A stretch of 64,000 nucleotides of DNA from Moniliella sp. 'wahieum' (GCA_003971905.1 RSEE01000095.1:124001-188000), one strand, 5' to 3'. Counted from the stretch's first letter, positions 48,677-60,313 are shown. Numbers and translations are program-made. Notes: generated by a model from the letters alone, not told the origin.

Positions 48677-49631
48677 TGTTGACGAAATACGCCAAAGGGA
48701 GTGATTGGGAATGGGAATGGGTATGAGTATGGCAAAGGGATGGAATTGACGAATGCTGCTGGGTGATCACCGTTGCTCACTGGATGAGCGAAGAGAGTTG
48801 TTGTAACTCTGATGAGACCTGCGAGCTGGAGAGTCCTGATGGTCCTTGAGGGTGATGCAATCGCACTGGTGGTGGTGGTGTGGCAACCAGCAATGTCGAC
48901 AGAGGAACATCAAGCAGTGAGTCGCCATCAGGGACTAAGCTGCAGGACAAGGAGAACAACAGGATAGGGAAAACAACGGAACTCCCAGGCCTGTATGAGG
49001 AGGAACTGAAGGGACATTGGCCAAAGCACGAGCCACCCAGCTCAACATTTACTTTTGCTATTTCTGAGTTTAAAACCCAGGTAACACTGGCATTCCACCT
49101 GATAAATGATTAACGATTGCACACGTAGAGTAAGTACCCCATCCCCTACTGGGAAAAGAAGCTGTATGATCGGATCCTCCTGTACATGCAGTACAGGTGG
49201 TATGCACGGCGGTATCACTCAATACATTTGTGGATGCCAACGCAGTGGTGGAGGGAGCCAAGGTCCATTGAAAAAGGAGTGAGGGTTGTGTTTACAGTCC
49301 ACATTGTAACACGTAATACTGGAAGAAGAAACGAGGGTATGCTCGGGCAAGAGAAGAGAAAAAAGGAGTGGAAAAGGAGAGGAGATTGTCCAAAGATCAG
49401 CAGATCAGCCAGCGATCTCGATCAGTATCAGTCTGGGGCCACAACAGAGAAACTTGTTTCGGTTCTGGAGCAACAAGCGTCCCAAAACAAAGCAGGCACA
49501 AGAGATACGATAGCCAAAAAAAAACGACAGAAAAAAAACAGGTGCCACAGCCCGGGTTCAGGACGTTCAGGGTAAATATCAAATCCCCACCCTGGCAAGT
49601 GCGACAGAGAAGAAGCGAAGAGGCAGCGCAA
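48677..49631. other. Region upstream of the Gag-like ORF, including repeat copy B
   Basis: About 950 bp. It holds copy B of the dispersed repeat and an A-rich stretch at 49490-49545. It could include a degraded LTR, but no matching pair of ends could be defined. Confidence 0.4.
48811..48967. repeat. Dispersed repeat, copy B (retroelement remnant)
   Basis: Homologous to copy A at 43409-43561, with a 10-bp insertion near its left end. It lies about 135 bp upstream (minus strand) of the Gag-like ORF start, so it may be part of the element's leader or LTR. Confidence 0.8.
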
Positions 49632-52086
49632 TCAAAACATCGGCATCTCCTCCTCCTCCTCGTCATTGTCCAGTTCGGGACAAGTCCAGTCCACTTGGAT
49701 CGCGACCAGGCCGGGAAACGCATGGTCGATTTCCTCGGCGCCGAGGCGGAGGGTATGCGCACCTGGACCGGACGCTTCGAAAGCAGGAACGAACCAAGCC
49801 CATGAAGCCGGGGGTAGCGTCGCCTTGCGCGGGAACGGGTTAGTGCGCGGGAGCCGAGCCACGGCGGCGTGGAGGTGGGGTGAGAACCGCCTGGACGCGC
49901 ACTTCCCGCTCAGCGTCCATAACGATGCCCGATCCAGGAGGCAAGAGTGGAGCCTCGTATACGGTGGGTTGGGCAGTGCTTTGGTTTTGGCGACACAGGC
50001 CAAGGTAGCAACCGTTTGAACTTGCATCTCTTTTTGGTTTTGGTTCGCACCGTGTCCTTTTCGTCCGGATGGCGGGGCGGACGACGGGGTCGGAGGCGCA
50101 GCTGACCAGCTAAATTGACGCACCGTCTCAGCTTCCGCATCGACATTGATGCCCCAAGCATTTTTCGCGCTGAGCCAGGTACGCAGGTCGGCGAGATGAG
50201 CGAGGCGCTGCCGCTCCGAATCGTCATTGACCACTTGGTCTTCGCTGTCCAGGCACCCTGGGTCCACATCCGGTCGACGTGGTGCGCCCAGGGGCAAATC
50301 GTACGCTTCGGCACTGGGATGGTGATTGCCATACAGCGCCCAGGTCCGCCGCGCTTGTCGTTCCCATCCACTCATCCGGCTTACCACCTCATCGTCGTAC
50401 CGGCCCAGCGTCACCGTCACCTCCGCTTCTGGGGAGCAAGACGAATCGAGCTCGACCCGCAAGCGCGTAACCACGATGGAGCGCGGTGCGAGCGGGAGCA
50501 CACTCCGCACCCCCCTGCGCGGGTCTTGAGACGCGGTCAGGATCCGGGCCCAGTAGGTGGCCCAGCGCATGTGGGAGGGAGGCAACGTGCTGGTCATAGG
50601 TAAGGGTGGGGCCTGGTGTGCTTGTGCTTGTGCGCATGAGCCCGGTTCGTTTGATCCCCAAAGTCGGGAGCAGGACAAGAGCCCGGAAGAGTTGAAGGAG
50701 CGACGGGCTCTGTGGAGACAGGCCAGCGTCTTGGGAAGACGAAGAGCGGGACCGGGCGGAGGTCAAGTCGGTCTCAGGCTCTGTGTCGGTGGAGGATGGA
50801 TCCGAGTGACTCGAAAGCACCTCGATGTGGTCGTCGGGGGGGATGGCGCGGCTGGGGTCGGGGGGACAGGCGAGATTGTCGAACGACTTTCGCCGTGCTA
50901 GGCCAGGCGAAAAGAGGGTGGTGGAATGGGCCGGGCGGACTTCGTCCATAGAATGGACAAGACGTTGGTGATAGGCAAGAGGTGACACTGACAAGAGTCC
51001 GTTGGCCACGGAGTAGGCGGGCGGAGGTTGGGTCCTGGGTCGTGAGGCTGATTGGGAGCGAGAGCGAGAGCGGGAGGGAGAGCGGGGGCGGGAGGCAGCC
51101 GCGCTGAGCTTGGCGGAGCCCAGGGAACCAAAGGAGGAAAGGCGCTCCCGAAAGGAAGGTTTGCGGCGCAGGGCGGGGGTATGCGTTGCGTGCAAGGCCA
51201 GCGCTTGATCCAGCCGATCAAGAGGTGTGGGATTGCTAGGAGCCTTGGTTTCTGCAGAGGGGGGCTGAGAAGCATCAGGCTCGGCTTGTGCCGGGCCATC
51301 AGGGGGGCTGCCGTACTAGTAGGCGGGGAGGGTCGTGGGCCATCGAAGCTAACCGAGGTACGAGCGGTAGAGGCGGTAGGTACTGGGCTGGTCGGGGAGG
51401 CGGACGGAGTGAGAGCGGAATGGAAGGATGGTCGGGCCTCTTCAATAGCCCGATGCTCTTCCCCAGGAAGCGCGGCAAGGCTAAGGAGGTAGCAGACAGC
51501 CATCAGGGCGGTGCGGCTGTCGGGACCGTAGAGGGTGGCCGAGCGGGCATCGCTGGCCAGCAGCGAGGGCGGAGGGGCGATCCAGGAGCGCAGATCAGCC
51601 ACAAACATGGCGATCATACTGAGCGGGGGCACGTGGCCCAGGGGGAAGGGATAGCGACTAAGGCCGTCGTCGGCGCCAGCGCGGGCCGAGAGGGCTACGC
51701 GCGGGGCAAAATCGTAGACGTGATTGTGTTGGGAATCGGGAGCATTCTTGCTGCTGGGGGAGAGAGACAAGGCGGCGCGGACGCCGCTTGCTGGCCGGGG
51801 TTGGATGCGCATGCCCGATGGCCATGCCATGGCCCCACTGGTGGTAGGGGGCGAGGTTGCGAGCGGCAGGGCGCTGCCGGTAGGCGTATTACTGGTACCA
51901 CAATGATGGCCATCGGGTGCGGAGGAGCCGTGCGGGTGGGCATGGGTCCCGACAGAGACGCAGCGGTGGGTGGGGCGCGGCGGAGGGATGGCGGTGGTGG
52001 GGCGCGGCGAGATATAGGCGGCCAGAGGGGCCGACCAGTGGGGGAGCGACCTGGCGTGTGGGGGGGGCAGGGGCCACCCGATCACA
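49632..52086 (-). CDS. PTEN/tensin-like protein, probable pseudophosphatase
   Basis: The order fits PTEN: AAYISPRPTTAIP (near 52000), HNHVYDFAPRVALS, DGLSRYPFPLGHVPPLSM, IAMFVADLRSWIAP, then the P-loop region, followed by a C2-like part (PRSIVVTRLRVELD, FVPAFEASGPGAHTLRLG, LVAIQVDWT) ending in an acidic tail (DNDEEEEEMPMF). Where active PTEN has HCKAGKGRTG, this sequence reads TLYGPDSRTA: Arg-Thr is kept but the catalytic Cys and His are missing. Between the domains lies a Ser/Arg/Pro-rich insert (about 51200-50600). Several frame changes; the start codon is not resolved. If right, it binds phosphoinositides or partners without hydrolysis. Confidence 0.5.
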
Positions 52087-52467
52087 TGCGGGACGCGATA
52101 TAGACAGCACACTGCCCCGTGCGTCCGCCGCGTCTTTTGCCCGCAGGGTTGTCCTCCGCTGGTCTTAGTGTTGTCTGGTGCGGCGGCTCGTATGCTCGCC
52201 CAGGCGGTGTCAGAGACCGCCGCAGCAGGCCACTGTCCGCCTGGCCATCGGCTGTGCGTTCCCAGATGCCTGCACTGCGCCCCCGTGCCCGCGGCGCAGG
52301 CAGCTCGCTGTCTGACGAGCGCTGATTAATTGCTGATTGGATCGGTGATGCGGCGCCACGCAGGGCGGCAGAGGGTGGGGCGCCGCGCTGGGCTTGGCAC
52401 GCAGGCGTTCTAGAAGACACACCGCCGCCCAGCTCGGCTTCGCCCGCTCCTCCACCTCCTGCTCCCT
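52087..52467. other. Intergenic region between PTEN-like and NIPA-type genes
   Basis: About 380 bp, the upstream region of the PTEN-like gene and the 3' side of the next. No gene is supported. Confidence 0.4.
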
Positions 52468-54321
52468 CTACCACACACACCCAGCCCCACGGCCCACATT
52501 CCGCATTCCATTACAGTTCGTCATCGTCATCCTCCTCCCCCCCACATCCGACAGCAGATGCGCACGTGACGCGCCCTTGGCCTCGCCCCGGCCCAGCGCC
52601 GCCCCCAGCCGCCCACTCCGCTCCTCCACCTTGGACTTGGACTTGGACTTGGACTTGGACTTGGACTTGGACTTGGACGGCCGCCCTGGCTCGTCCGCAC
52701 TGCTCCCTCCCCCGGGCACCTTGTCCTTCTGGGAGAGCGAAGAGCGGGGTGAGCGGGACGAGCGAGAAGGGCGCGAGGGCTGGAGGATACGAAGGTCAAC
52801 GTGCTCCGATGCGCCTCCATCCGCCTCCTCGTCCTCCGACACGTCAAACAGCGTGGCACTCGTTGCGCTTTCGCTGCGTGTGTGCCGCGCCGGCTGACCC
52901 GGGGCGGAGCGGCGGGACCAACTGGGCCGGTGGCTGTGGCTGTGGCTGTGGCTGTGTCCGCCGCGCCTAGTAGGCACTCGGCGGCCGGGCGTGTCCATTG
53001 CTCTGACGCTCGGCCGGCGGGGACCCCGTGGCCCGTGACGAGGCTCATGCGTGCGTCTTCGGTGATTGGGTCGTAGAGACGGTTCATGTTCAAGAGGTAG
53101 ACGCCTACGAAGATGACCACAACCCACATAGTAGCGACACGGCGGGCGCAGCACCTTGAGTGTTGAACCCGCGAAAGAGCAGGAAGGAGGCGAGGATGGT
53201 GCTGGTGGTAAACATGACGTAGTAGATCGGGTTGACTACGTTGGTGGAGAATCTAGGTGGTGCAGCGAGAGGAGAGAGAGAGAAACAAGTACCATGTGTT
53301 GTCAGTTCTGCAAGCATTGGAACGGAGGGGGAGAAGGACGGAGGGGGGGGGGGGAACCTACTGGTCCAAAGCTTTGTTAAAGTAATTCATCTGCACCAAG
53401 ATGCAAACGACGACGATGGCAAAGCCATAAGTGGAGGGATGTGTGAACTGATTGGAGCCGTTGAGGGTGAGTTTGAGAGCGATGCCAAACGCTTTGACGG
53501 ACATGACCGAGATGGAGCCAACGGAAAGCAGATGGAGATGTAGACCAACGGTGTCCTTTTACCCCACCTCGGCACCACCCAAAAATCATTCCCACCGCAA
53601 ACACGCACACTGCGACGCAATACGTGCCAAATGGCAGCTGCATGCATCGCATACCCCAACATCTCATCCACCGTTCGGATCTCCTTATCTTCCGGCGCAT
53701 TGAGAATAATCAGCAGCGTACCGACCAGGCACAACGTACAGCCTACCCGGCCTAACCGGCCCAGCTCTTCATGGAGGATAAACGACGCCAACACCGCCCC
53801 AATCAGCACCGATAGGGCGCCCAACGGCGTGACCAAAATCGGTGGCGCAAATGTATACGCTGCAAAATTCGCAATCTCACCAATCACCATACATGCCATC
53901 CCGGCCCACCAGATCGGGTTGGCAAGGTACGTATGTTGTTCGCTCGCTAGCTCCCCCGCCGCATCGCCCGCATCAATCAGACCCTTCTTGGTGATGATAA
54001 GCTGGTGCCAATGGCGAGCGAACTGCTGATCGCCAGCCCGAGTCCAATCCACTTTTCCCGCCCGAGGTTGGGCATGTACCCGCCCCCGTCCGTCTCGTCG
54101 GCGGGGAGCGTGGCGGGGGGGAAGCAAGGGCGGCGGGTCGAGGGGCGTCTGGTCGGCAGGGAGCGGGGTGGGACAGGGGGGGCCGGGCGCAGGCCGCGCT
54201 GTGCCAGCGCGAGCGGGGCAGGGGCGGCAGGGAGGCAGAGACATACGCTTAGGCTGCACAGCAGCAAAAGCAGCAGGTGGGGGACAAGCCACCCATGCTC
54301 CTCATCCTTCCGAATGCACAA
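52468..54321 (-). CDS. NIPA-type magnesium transporter (DUF803 family)
   Basis: Multi-pass membrane protein of the NIPA family, implicated in Mg2+ transport. Conserved core in order: KWIGLGLAISSSLAIGTS, LIITKKGLIDAGD, NPIWWAGMACMVIGEIANF, AAYTFAPPILVTPLGAL, SVLIGAVLASFILHEELG, GTLLIILNAPEDKEI, TPLVYISICF, NKALDQ-FSTNVVNPIYYVMFTT and VVIFVGVYLLNMNRLYD. The start is either 54321 (signal-like leader) or ATG 54075 (MPNLGREKWIG). An intron at 53253-53361 has a C12 run after its donor. Two frame changes follow. The cytosolic tail has (His-Ser)4, an acidic patch and a Ser-Lys repeat before the stop at 52468. Confidence 0.88.
52631..52678 (-). repeat. 6-bp tandem repeat encoding Ser-Lys repeats
   Basis: Eight copies of TTGGAC (plus strand); on the coding strand they give alternating Ser-Lys in the NIPA-type protein's tail. 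Confidence 0.9.
53253..53361 (-). other. Intron of the NIPA-type gene with poly(C) after the donor
   Basis: Donor GTAGGTT followed directly by C12 (53343-53354 as G on the plus strand); acceptor CACCTAG. Splicing gives N-K-A-L-D-Q-F-S-T-N-V-V-N-P, matching the family. Confidence 0.9.
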
Positions 54322-55101
54322 CGAACGTGCCGAGGTTCAATGGAAGCCAGGACGCCGAGGCGGTGGTGGCGGTGGCGGCTGTCCATTCGGCCCCTGGGGC
54401 CTGACCCCACCCTTACTAGGTTACGAGTTGCTGCGCCTCGGCGGGGGCGTGGCGCCTCAAACCGTCTGAGATACAAATGTGAACGTTTCACTCACCTGCC
54501 GTTCGCTTTCCTCGCTCCTACTACAGGGCACGTGACACGTGACACGTGACCGCCAGACCAGCACGTGCTGTTCCACATCAGATGCGCCTAGCCAGGCCAT
54601 CCATAAAGCCCAGGGGGATGCTAGCAGCCAACTGGGCCGGCGATGATCGAGCGGACACCAGGCCGGCTCAGCTGGCCTCTTCACAGCGTGGAACACCAAA
54701 TCCTACCAGTCCAACACGAATGCAGGAAGAGGAGGAAAGAAAGGGATGTGGAAGGGGGGACCAAAAGAACAGCAAAGAACGAACAGCAGTGGGAGAGGGA
54801 AGCAGCAAGCAGCAGCGAAGGGGAAGCAGTTGAGGCGTTGGCAGGCAGACCCAAACCCCAAGAGACCAGGGGGCAGGATGCAAATATGAAAATTCGTCAT
54901 GACGGTCAGGCTTGCCGCGCAGCCTCCATAAAGAAGCTAAGCAAGAGAGAGAGAATGAAGGTCAGCAGTCTGGTCCCAGGCACACCATCACGAACACGAA
55001 TTGATTGAGCCAACGCGAATGGGAATAGGAATGGGAATGGGAATGCGCGAATGCGGCAAGACGTACCTGGTAAACCGTTGATCCGTTTCGTCTTTCCCAC
55101 C
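54322..55101. other. Intergenic region upstream of the NIPA-type gene
   Basis: About 780 bp between the NIPA start and the kinase 3' end. It contains the CACGTG cluster described separately and a GGAATGGGAATG simple repeat (55018-55048). No gene is supported. Confidence 0.5.
54529..54567. promoter_or_regulatory. Cluster of four CACGTG palindromes upstream of the NIPA-type gene
   Basis: CACGTG occurs at 54529, 54536 and 54543, spaced exactly 7 bp as CACGTGA units, and again at 54562. The E-box core is bound by bHLH regulators such as Cbf1, Pho4 or SREBP-type proteins. The cluster lies about 210-490 bp from the two possible starts. Confidence 0.6.
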
Positions 55102-58100
55102 TTACGCTCGCCGTCCTCTTGGTGCGGGTGAGCCGAGGAGCGCCTTGCGTGTTTTCCTCCCGTTCAAGGGGGACGGTGAGCGGGCGAGACGGGCCGAACG
55201 AGACGGGGACCGAACGTGATCGGCAACACGATCGGAAGTGCGATCCGAGCCATCGGGTCCAAGTCCCATCGCCTCGTCATCCGTCACTGAAAGCGCATGG
55301 TCCGAACCTAAGATGCGGCTCAGCGCGCGCGACGCCGACTCACGATCACGGTCACGGTCACGTTCGCGGTCGCGCGAGGGGAGAGGGGTCTGCGTGCGCG
55401 CCATCGGGAAGCCGGGGTTGTACGTGGCGGGCTATTGAGTCCACTGGACGCAGGGGCAGTACTGGACCGCGTCGGTTCACCACGGAACCGTAATCGGTAA
55501 ATATCCACTCCGCGCGAAATCAAGTTCTGACCCCGCCCACCATTCATCTCGCTCTGCAGCGCTTCACCCTCCACCAACGCCCACTCTTCCTCGTCGCTGC
55601 CCCTCCTCCCGTGCCTCGGACGGATCGTGCGGATCGTGCACCGATAAGATCTTGACCCGTTTCTTGGCTGCTTTCTTCTTAGTCTGTGCCTCGTTGGGCG
55701 TCTGGGCGTCTGCGCCGGCGCCGGCACTGGCACTGGCACTGGCGACCAGGATCCCAGTACTTGCATCCGCATGAGTACGATCGGGTTCACCGTGCTCCCC
55801 GCGCTGCGCTGGCACCAGCAGAAGCGTCGGGAACAGGCACATCGGCCTCGGCCTCGGCCTCGGCCTCAGCCTTAGTGTCCTGGCTCGGCTCCGACGTGCT
55901 CTCCCGTTGCTCGACCGGCACCGCATCGAGGCTGGCAGGAAGCGGGGATCGTGCGGGCGTGGCAATGGCCGTGACCTCAGTGGTGGAGGTAGTGCTGGTT
56001 CCGGGCGCCGAGGCAACCAGCGCCGGTAGGCGCGGCGCCGAGGTGGACGGGGGCTTGACCGTCTCGCTCGCCGCCTCGGCTGAGGCGGTGGACGAGGTAG
56101 GCTGCGCCGCGACCGGGGGAGGAGGGACGTGCTGGTCGGCACTGGAGCCAGCGCTGCGTCGGGTGCTTGGTGCATGGCTGGGACTGGGTTTGTCCGTGTG
56201 CGTGCCGGGCACCAAGTCGCCCCCGGCCTCGGGCGGAGCCTCGGCCCCAGCCCCAGTCTTGGCCCCAGCCTCGGAGTTGGATTCCGATTCCGATTCGGAC
56301 GCCGCGTCGGATTCCGACTCCAAGTCTGACTCGGCACCAAACACGGACGACTCTCTTCGGCCGCGGTAGAGTAGCCATCAAATGGACTTGGAGTCGGCCT
56401 CGATTGGGTGCGGGTACCCATGGGCCAAAGCGTAGGCTGCCATACGGTCCTTTTTCACCAAGTTGGTCCGTGCCCTTTCTTCTTGCGCCAAGCGCTCTTC
56501 TTCCTCAGCGTCCACCTCGCCCGCATGGTCACTGACGGGTGCAGACGCAGGAAACAGTCTTCAAAGTTTTGTGTGTCGAGCTCGTTGAGCGGGTCAATGG
56601 GCGGTTGCCACGGTGGAATGTACCGCAGCGCAGCGATGCAGGACCAGTCCACCGCACTAAAGTATGCATGGCGTTTCAGCCGCGGTTCTTGGATCCGGAA
56701 CGAGGGGTCGCGCTGTAACAAGCCGCGAAGGATGGACTTGGTGTCCTTGTCCAGGACCCGATCTTCGGGGAAGACGAGCGGGTCATAGAGCACACGCGCG
56801 TACATGTCCGCATGGTTTTCTGCCCAAAACGGCGTGATGCCCATCAACATCTCATACAACATTGTCCCAAAGCTCCACCAGTCCACCTCGTAGCTGTACG
56901 GCTGTCCTAGAATCACTTCCGGCGCAAGGTACTCGGCCGTACCGCAAAACGTGGACGTTGTCAACCGTTCTTCGCGCCACGCGGAGCGGCCGCCCTTGCG
57001 CGCAGCTAACCCCGAGTCGTCCTCCACTGCCAACAGCCAGTGGGGCGGACGAGCACGAAGGGTACCGGACGCTTGTGACGTCTCCTGTTCGCCCGGCGTG
57101 AGCCAAAGCCCTTGCTCAGACCAAAGTCTGACAAGACAATGTGGCCATTGGCATTGATCAACACATTCTCCGGCTTCAAGTCGCGATAGATCACCCCGAT
57201 CCGATGCAGGCCCTCCATGCCGTCCACAATCTCGGCCGCGTAAAAGCGGGCGCGGTCGCGGCCCAGACGACCCCAGCGCGTGAGCTGGGTGGCTAGATCG
57301 CCGCCCCTTGAAAATCCATCACGAGGTAGAGACTGGCCGCATCATGGAAACTCCACCAGAGCTTGACCACAACGGGTTGGTTTGTTCGCTGGCCATGCGC
57401 TTGAGCACGGCCTGCTCCGTGATGGTATGCGACAGCTCTTGGTGGGCCAAAACATGGCGTTTGTGGATGGACTTCATGGCGTACATACCCTTGGTACCTT
57501 GTGCCGCACCAACAGTACCTGCCCGCACATCCTTTACCCAACACGCGCAGCACTTCAAAATCGTTCACTGTCACCTTATCTTGGTTGCGGGGCGCTGGGG
57601 GGTCGGGCTGGTGCTGCGAGTTGGGCCTTGGCACCGGCTCCACATCCACACTCATCGCGCGCGGCCCGTGCTCGACGTCATCCGCCTCGGCCATCTCGGC
57701 ATCCTCCGTGTCCCCCTCACCATGGGTTCCAGGTTCTTCCACAATCTGGCTTACCGGGCGCGGGCGCGGATGCGTTTGCGGGTGCGGGTGCGGCGCGGCC
57801 GCGTCGCTATCGGCCCCTCGTCTGCGCCTTCGTCCTCGGACGAGACGGGGGCAGCAAAGGACGAGTCAAAGTCAATGTCGTCGGATCGGTGATGATGTTG
57901 GTGTTGCGTGGGGCGACGGAGGAGAGCGGGTGCTCAGCGAGGTCGAGCGCATCTTGCGTACGCGGCGCTCGACACGGACCGACTGCAGGTCGTCGGGGCC
58001 ACGTGCACAACCGTTTCCACGCCTCGGTCTGGACCACGGCCGGGGTGGCAGCGAGGTGGTGAGGTAGGCGGCGAGGGCCGAGGTGTGGGCATGGGGGTCG

Positions 58101-58387
58101 TGGGCGGGGGGTGTGGGGGTGGGGGTGGGAGGCAGAGGGGAGCGACGGCGGGTGGAGGGCGGGGGGTGGGTGCGGAGGGCGTGGTCGAGGGTGGCGAGGG
58201 CGGTGGAGGAGCGGGTGAGAGTGAGGTTGTGGGTGGGGTTCTGGACGTAGAGGGTGAGGGTGTGTCGGCGGGGGCGTCGGGGAGGGGCGAGGGGGGCAGA
58301 GGCGGTGCGGTCGGCGGCGCGCTGGGCGGGTGACGAGGGCGACGCTGATGCTCCACTTGGGGGGCGGGGGGCAGGGAGGGTGCTCAT
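55102..58387 (-). CDS. AGC-family serine/threonine protein kinase with long disordered tails
   Basis: From ATG 58387 ([20 protein letters not shown]) a Pro/Thr-rich leader includes an acidic stretch, [19 protein letters not shown], near 57890. The kinase domain (57590-56640): LGKGCAG (Gly loop), [13 protein letters not shown] (ATP Lys), [32 protein letters not shown] (catalytic loop), [10 protein letters not shown] (DFG), a Gly/Arg insert, [16 protein letters not shown] and [20 protein letters not shown]. It has an AGC C-terminal lobe and a very long Ser/Glu/Ala tail with [10 protein letters not shown] near 55585 and a basic Arg-Asp repeat end. It resembles Ypk/Akt/S6K-type kinases; no exact orthologue is claimed. 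Multiple frame changes and at least one intron. Confidence 0.82.
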
Positions 58388-58880
58388 GGGGGTGGGGGGA
58401 GTGGTGGTGGTGGCGGGGGCGGAGGGGGGGGGCGCACGCGGGGCTGTGGCAGGAGGCGATAAGCGCTAAGCGGCGCGGGGGCGGAGCAGAGGCAGTGCGT
58501 GTCGGAGTGGGGTGGGAGGGCTGGTGGTGGTGGGAGGGTGGTGGTGGGAGGGAGAAAGGGGGGGCGCGTGGGAGGCGGAATGGTGGGCGATGGTGGCGAT
58601 GGGCGGGCGTGGGCGGTACGAAAGGGGGCTGAGGCGTTGGAAGGCAGCCCAAGACTAAGCCCAGCGTGGCGATATGGGCTAGCCAGCCCATCACCCATCC
58701 CAGCACACAAACGCCCCTGGCTGCCCACTGCCCCCGCCCGCCGCTCTCACGCACCCCCCCACGTGACCTCTCTCACGCTCACCCTCACCCCCGTCCGACA
58801 GCTACGCTTCGTCTTGCTTTGGGACCGCTTGCCATGCTGCTACTATGATGGCCTCCATTCCCGGCGCCTTCATGCCCTGA
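58388..58880. other. Upstream region of the AGC kinase, strongly G-rich
   Basis: About 490 bp with GGTGGTGG/GGGTGGGAGG runs on the plus strand that could form G-quadruplex-like structures, and a CACGTG near 58760. No gene is supported. Confidence 0.5.
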
Positions 58881-59966
58881 CTACGTATTAATATAGATGT
58901 GCGCTGCCACAGAACAGCATCCAGGACGTTGCATTACGACAGTTAGCACTTGCTCCCCGCCGCCAGCACCGCCCGCAATCTCGCGGGTGGTCTTGAGCCC
59001 CGCAGTGTCCGCCTCGCCGGCCGAAGCAGAGTAGGCTTGCAACAACAACTTGTCGGCCAACTTGCTGATCGCTGGCACACGTTCCGGCGTCAGGCTCTGG
59101 CTCTCGGCGGCAGGTACTGTGCCCGACAAGAGCTGGGCCTGCACTGCACGAGGATGGAGACGTTTAGCATGAGGGGGCAAGGCAAAGGGCACGCCCAGTA
59201 CAGCACAGCACAGCACAGCACAGGGAAACGAAAAAGAGAAATAACGTACCAGTTTCAGCCCCCAGAGCGCGCGCAGTCGTGGACGCGGGGCTAGCGGGCG
59301 TGCCTTGGTCCGAGGGATCGACGTCCAACTCGAGACTTGAAGAAAAGTTTTGTAGGCGCGGTTGACGTTGCCCTGGGTATAGAGAGTCTCTGCCAACTGC
59401 AAAAGGAAGAAGAAAGAAGAAGCTGTTGGTAGGTTGGAGCAGCACGCATTCCTCCAACGCAAAGCACGCTCGGTCCCAGAGACCTGCGTCGGTGTACAAG
59501 CCAGCCAGTTCCAACCACGCTTCCGAGTCGGAATAAAAGTGGTCGAGCAACTGAACCAGGGCCTGGATCGCAGTTTCGGTCCGACCTAGCGCTTTCAGCA
59601 ACGCGATCCGCCGCTTGGCCACCAACGCATCCGCTGGCTCCTCCACCAACGCCGCATCATACAGTTTCAATGCCGCCTCGGGCTCAGGGCCCACCTCCAA
59701 CAACGCACCTTGCAAGCACTTGGTCCGACTCGAGTCAGGGAACTTGAATGCCACACGCTCAATGCACGCAATCGCCAAATCACGGTTACCACATCCAGCG
59801 CCGCATACGCCAACTGTTCCAGCGTCGGCCACACTTCGTCCCCAATCTTGGCCAACGCTCCGGAACTGAGCAACGCCTCGCCCACCGCTACCACCTTGGC
59901 GCTCTGGGTGCGGTCGGGCACGCGGCGCTGCTCAGCAAGAAAAGCAATTCCGTCCATGGCCGGCAT
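58881..59966 (-). CDS. EMC2: ER membrane protein complex subunit 2 (EMC2), TPR protein
   Basis: Cytosolic TPR subunit of the EMC, which inserts tail-anchored and other membrane proteins in the ER. Start ATG 59966 (MPAMDGIAFLAEQRRVPD). TPR segments: IACIERVAFKFPDSSRTK, ALKLYDAALVEEPADALVAK, HFYSDSEAWLELAGLYTD and ACFALEECVLLQPTN (the classic EMC2 order), then LAETLYTQGNVNRAYKTFLQ. Two introns are likely: a short one after LQPTN (about 59400-59430) and one at about 59139-59249 carrying a CAGCA repeat. It ends near 58881. One or more single-base losses, for example near 59790. Confidence 0.85.
59199..59224 (-). repeat. CAGCA pentanucleotide repeat in an EMC2 intron
   Basis: About five copies of CAGCA (plus strand) inside the second intron. 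Confidence 0.85.
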
Positions 59967-60313
59967 GTTCGCGCGAGGGGACCAGAAAGGCAGAGGCGCA
60001 GACGGAGGTGGAGGTGGAGGTGGAGGTGGAGATGGCCACGAGGGCTGGGGCCTTACTAGGTAAGATGGGGGGGAAGTGGGGGCCTTCGCAGCCAGCGGGC
60101 AGTGGGTCGCTGGTGGCTGGTCACCGGTCCCAATCATGCGTCACGTCCGAAATGGGCGGTGGCAGTCCGCATTACCTAAGACCAAAGTACAATGTTGCAA
60201 GCGCGCAGCTGTTGGGCTGGATTTCTAAGCCAAGCTACGCTCTGCTACGCTGCTGGTTCCTGCCCCCTCGGTCGCTCGCCGTCACCACCAGGGTTGCCCC
60301 CACGCACGACACG
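59967..60313. other. Shared upstream region of EMC2 (-) and a small membrane-protein gene (+)
   Basis: About 350 bp between divergent genes, with a GGAGGT simple repeat at 60004-60035. No further gene is supported. Confidence 0.5.

Noticed and set aside
43409-48967. Copies A and B as the two LTRs of one element
   Set aside because: A full F-box/LRR gene on the opposite strand lies between them, and the copies are too diverged for a single recent insertion.
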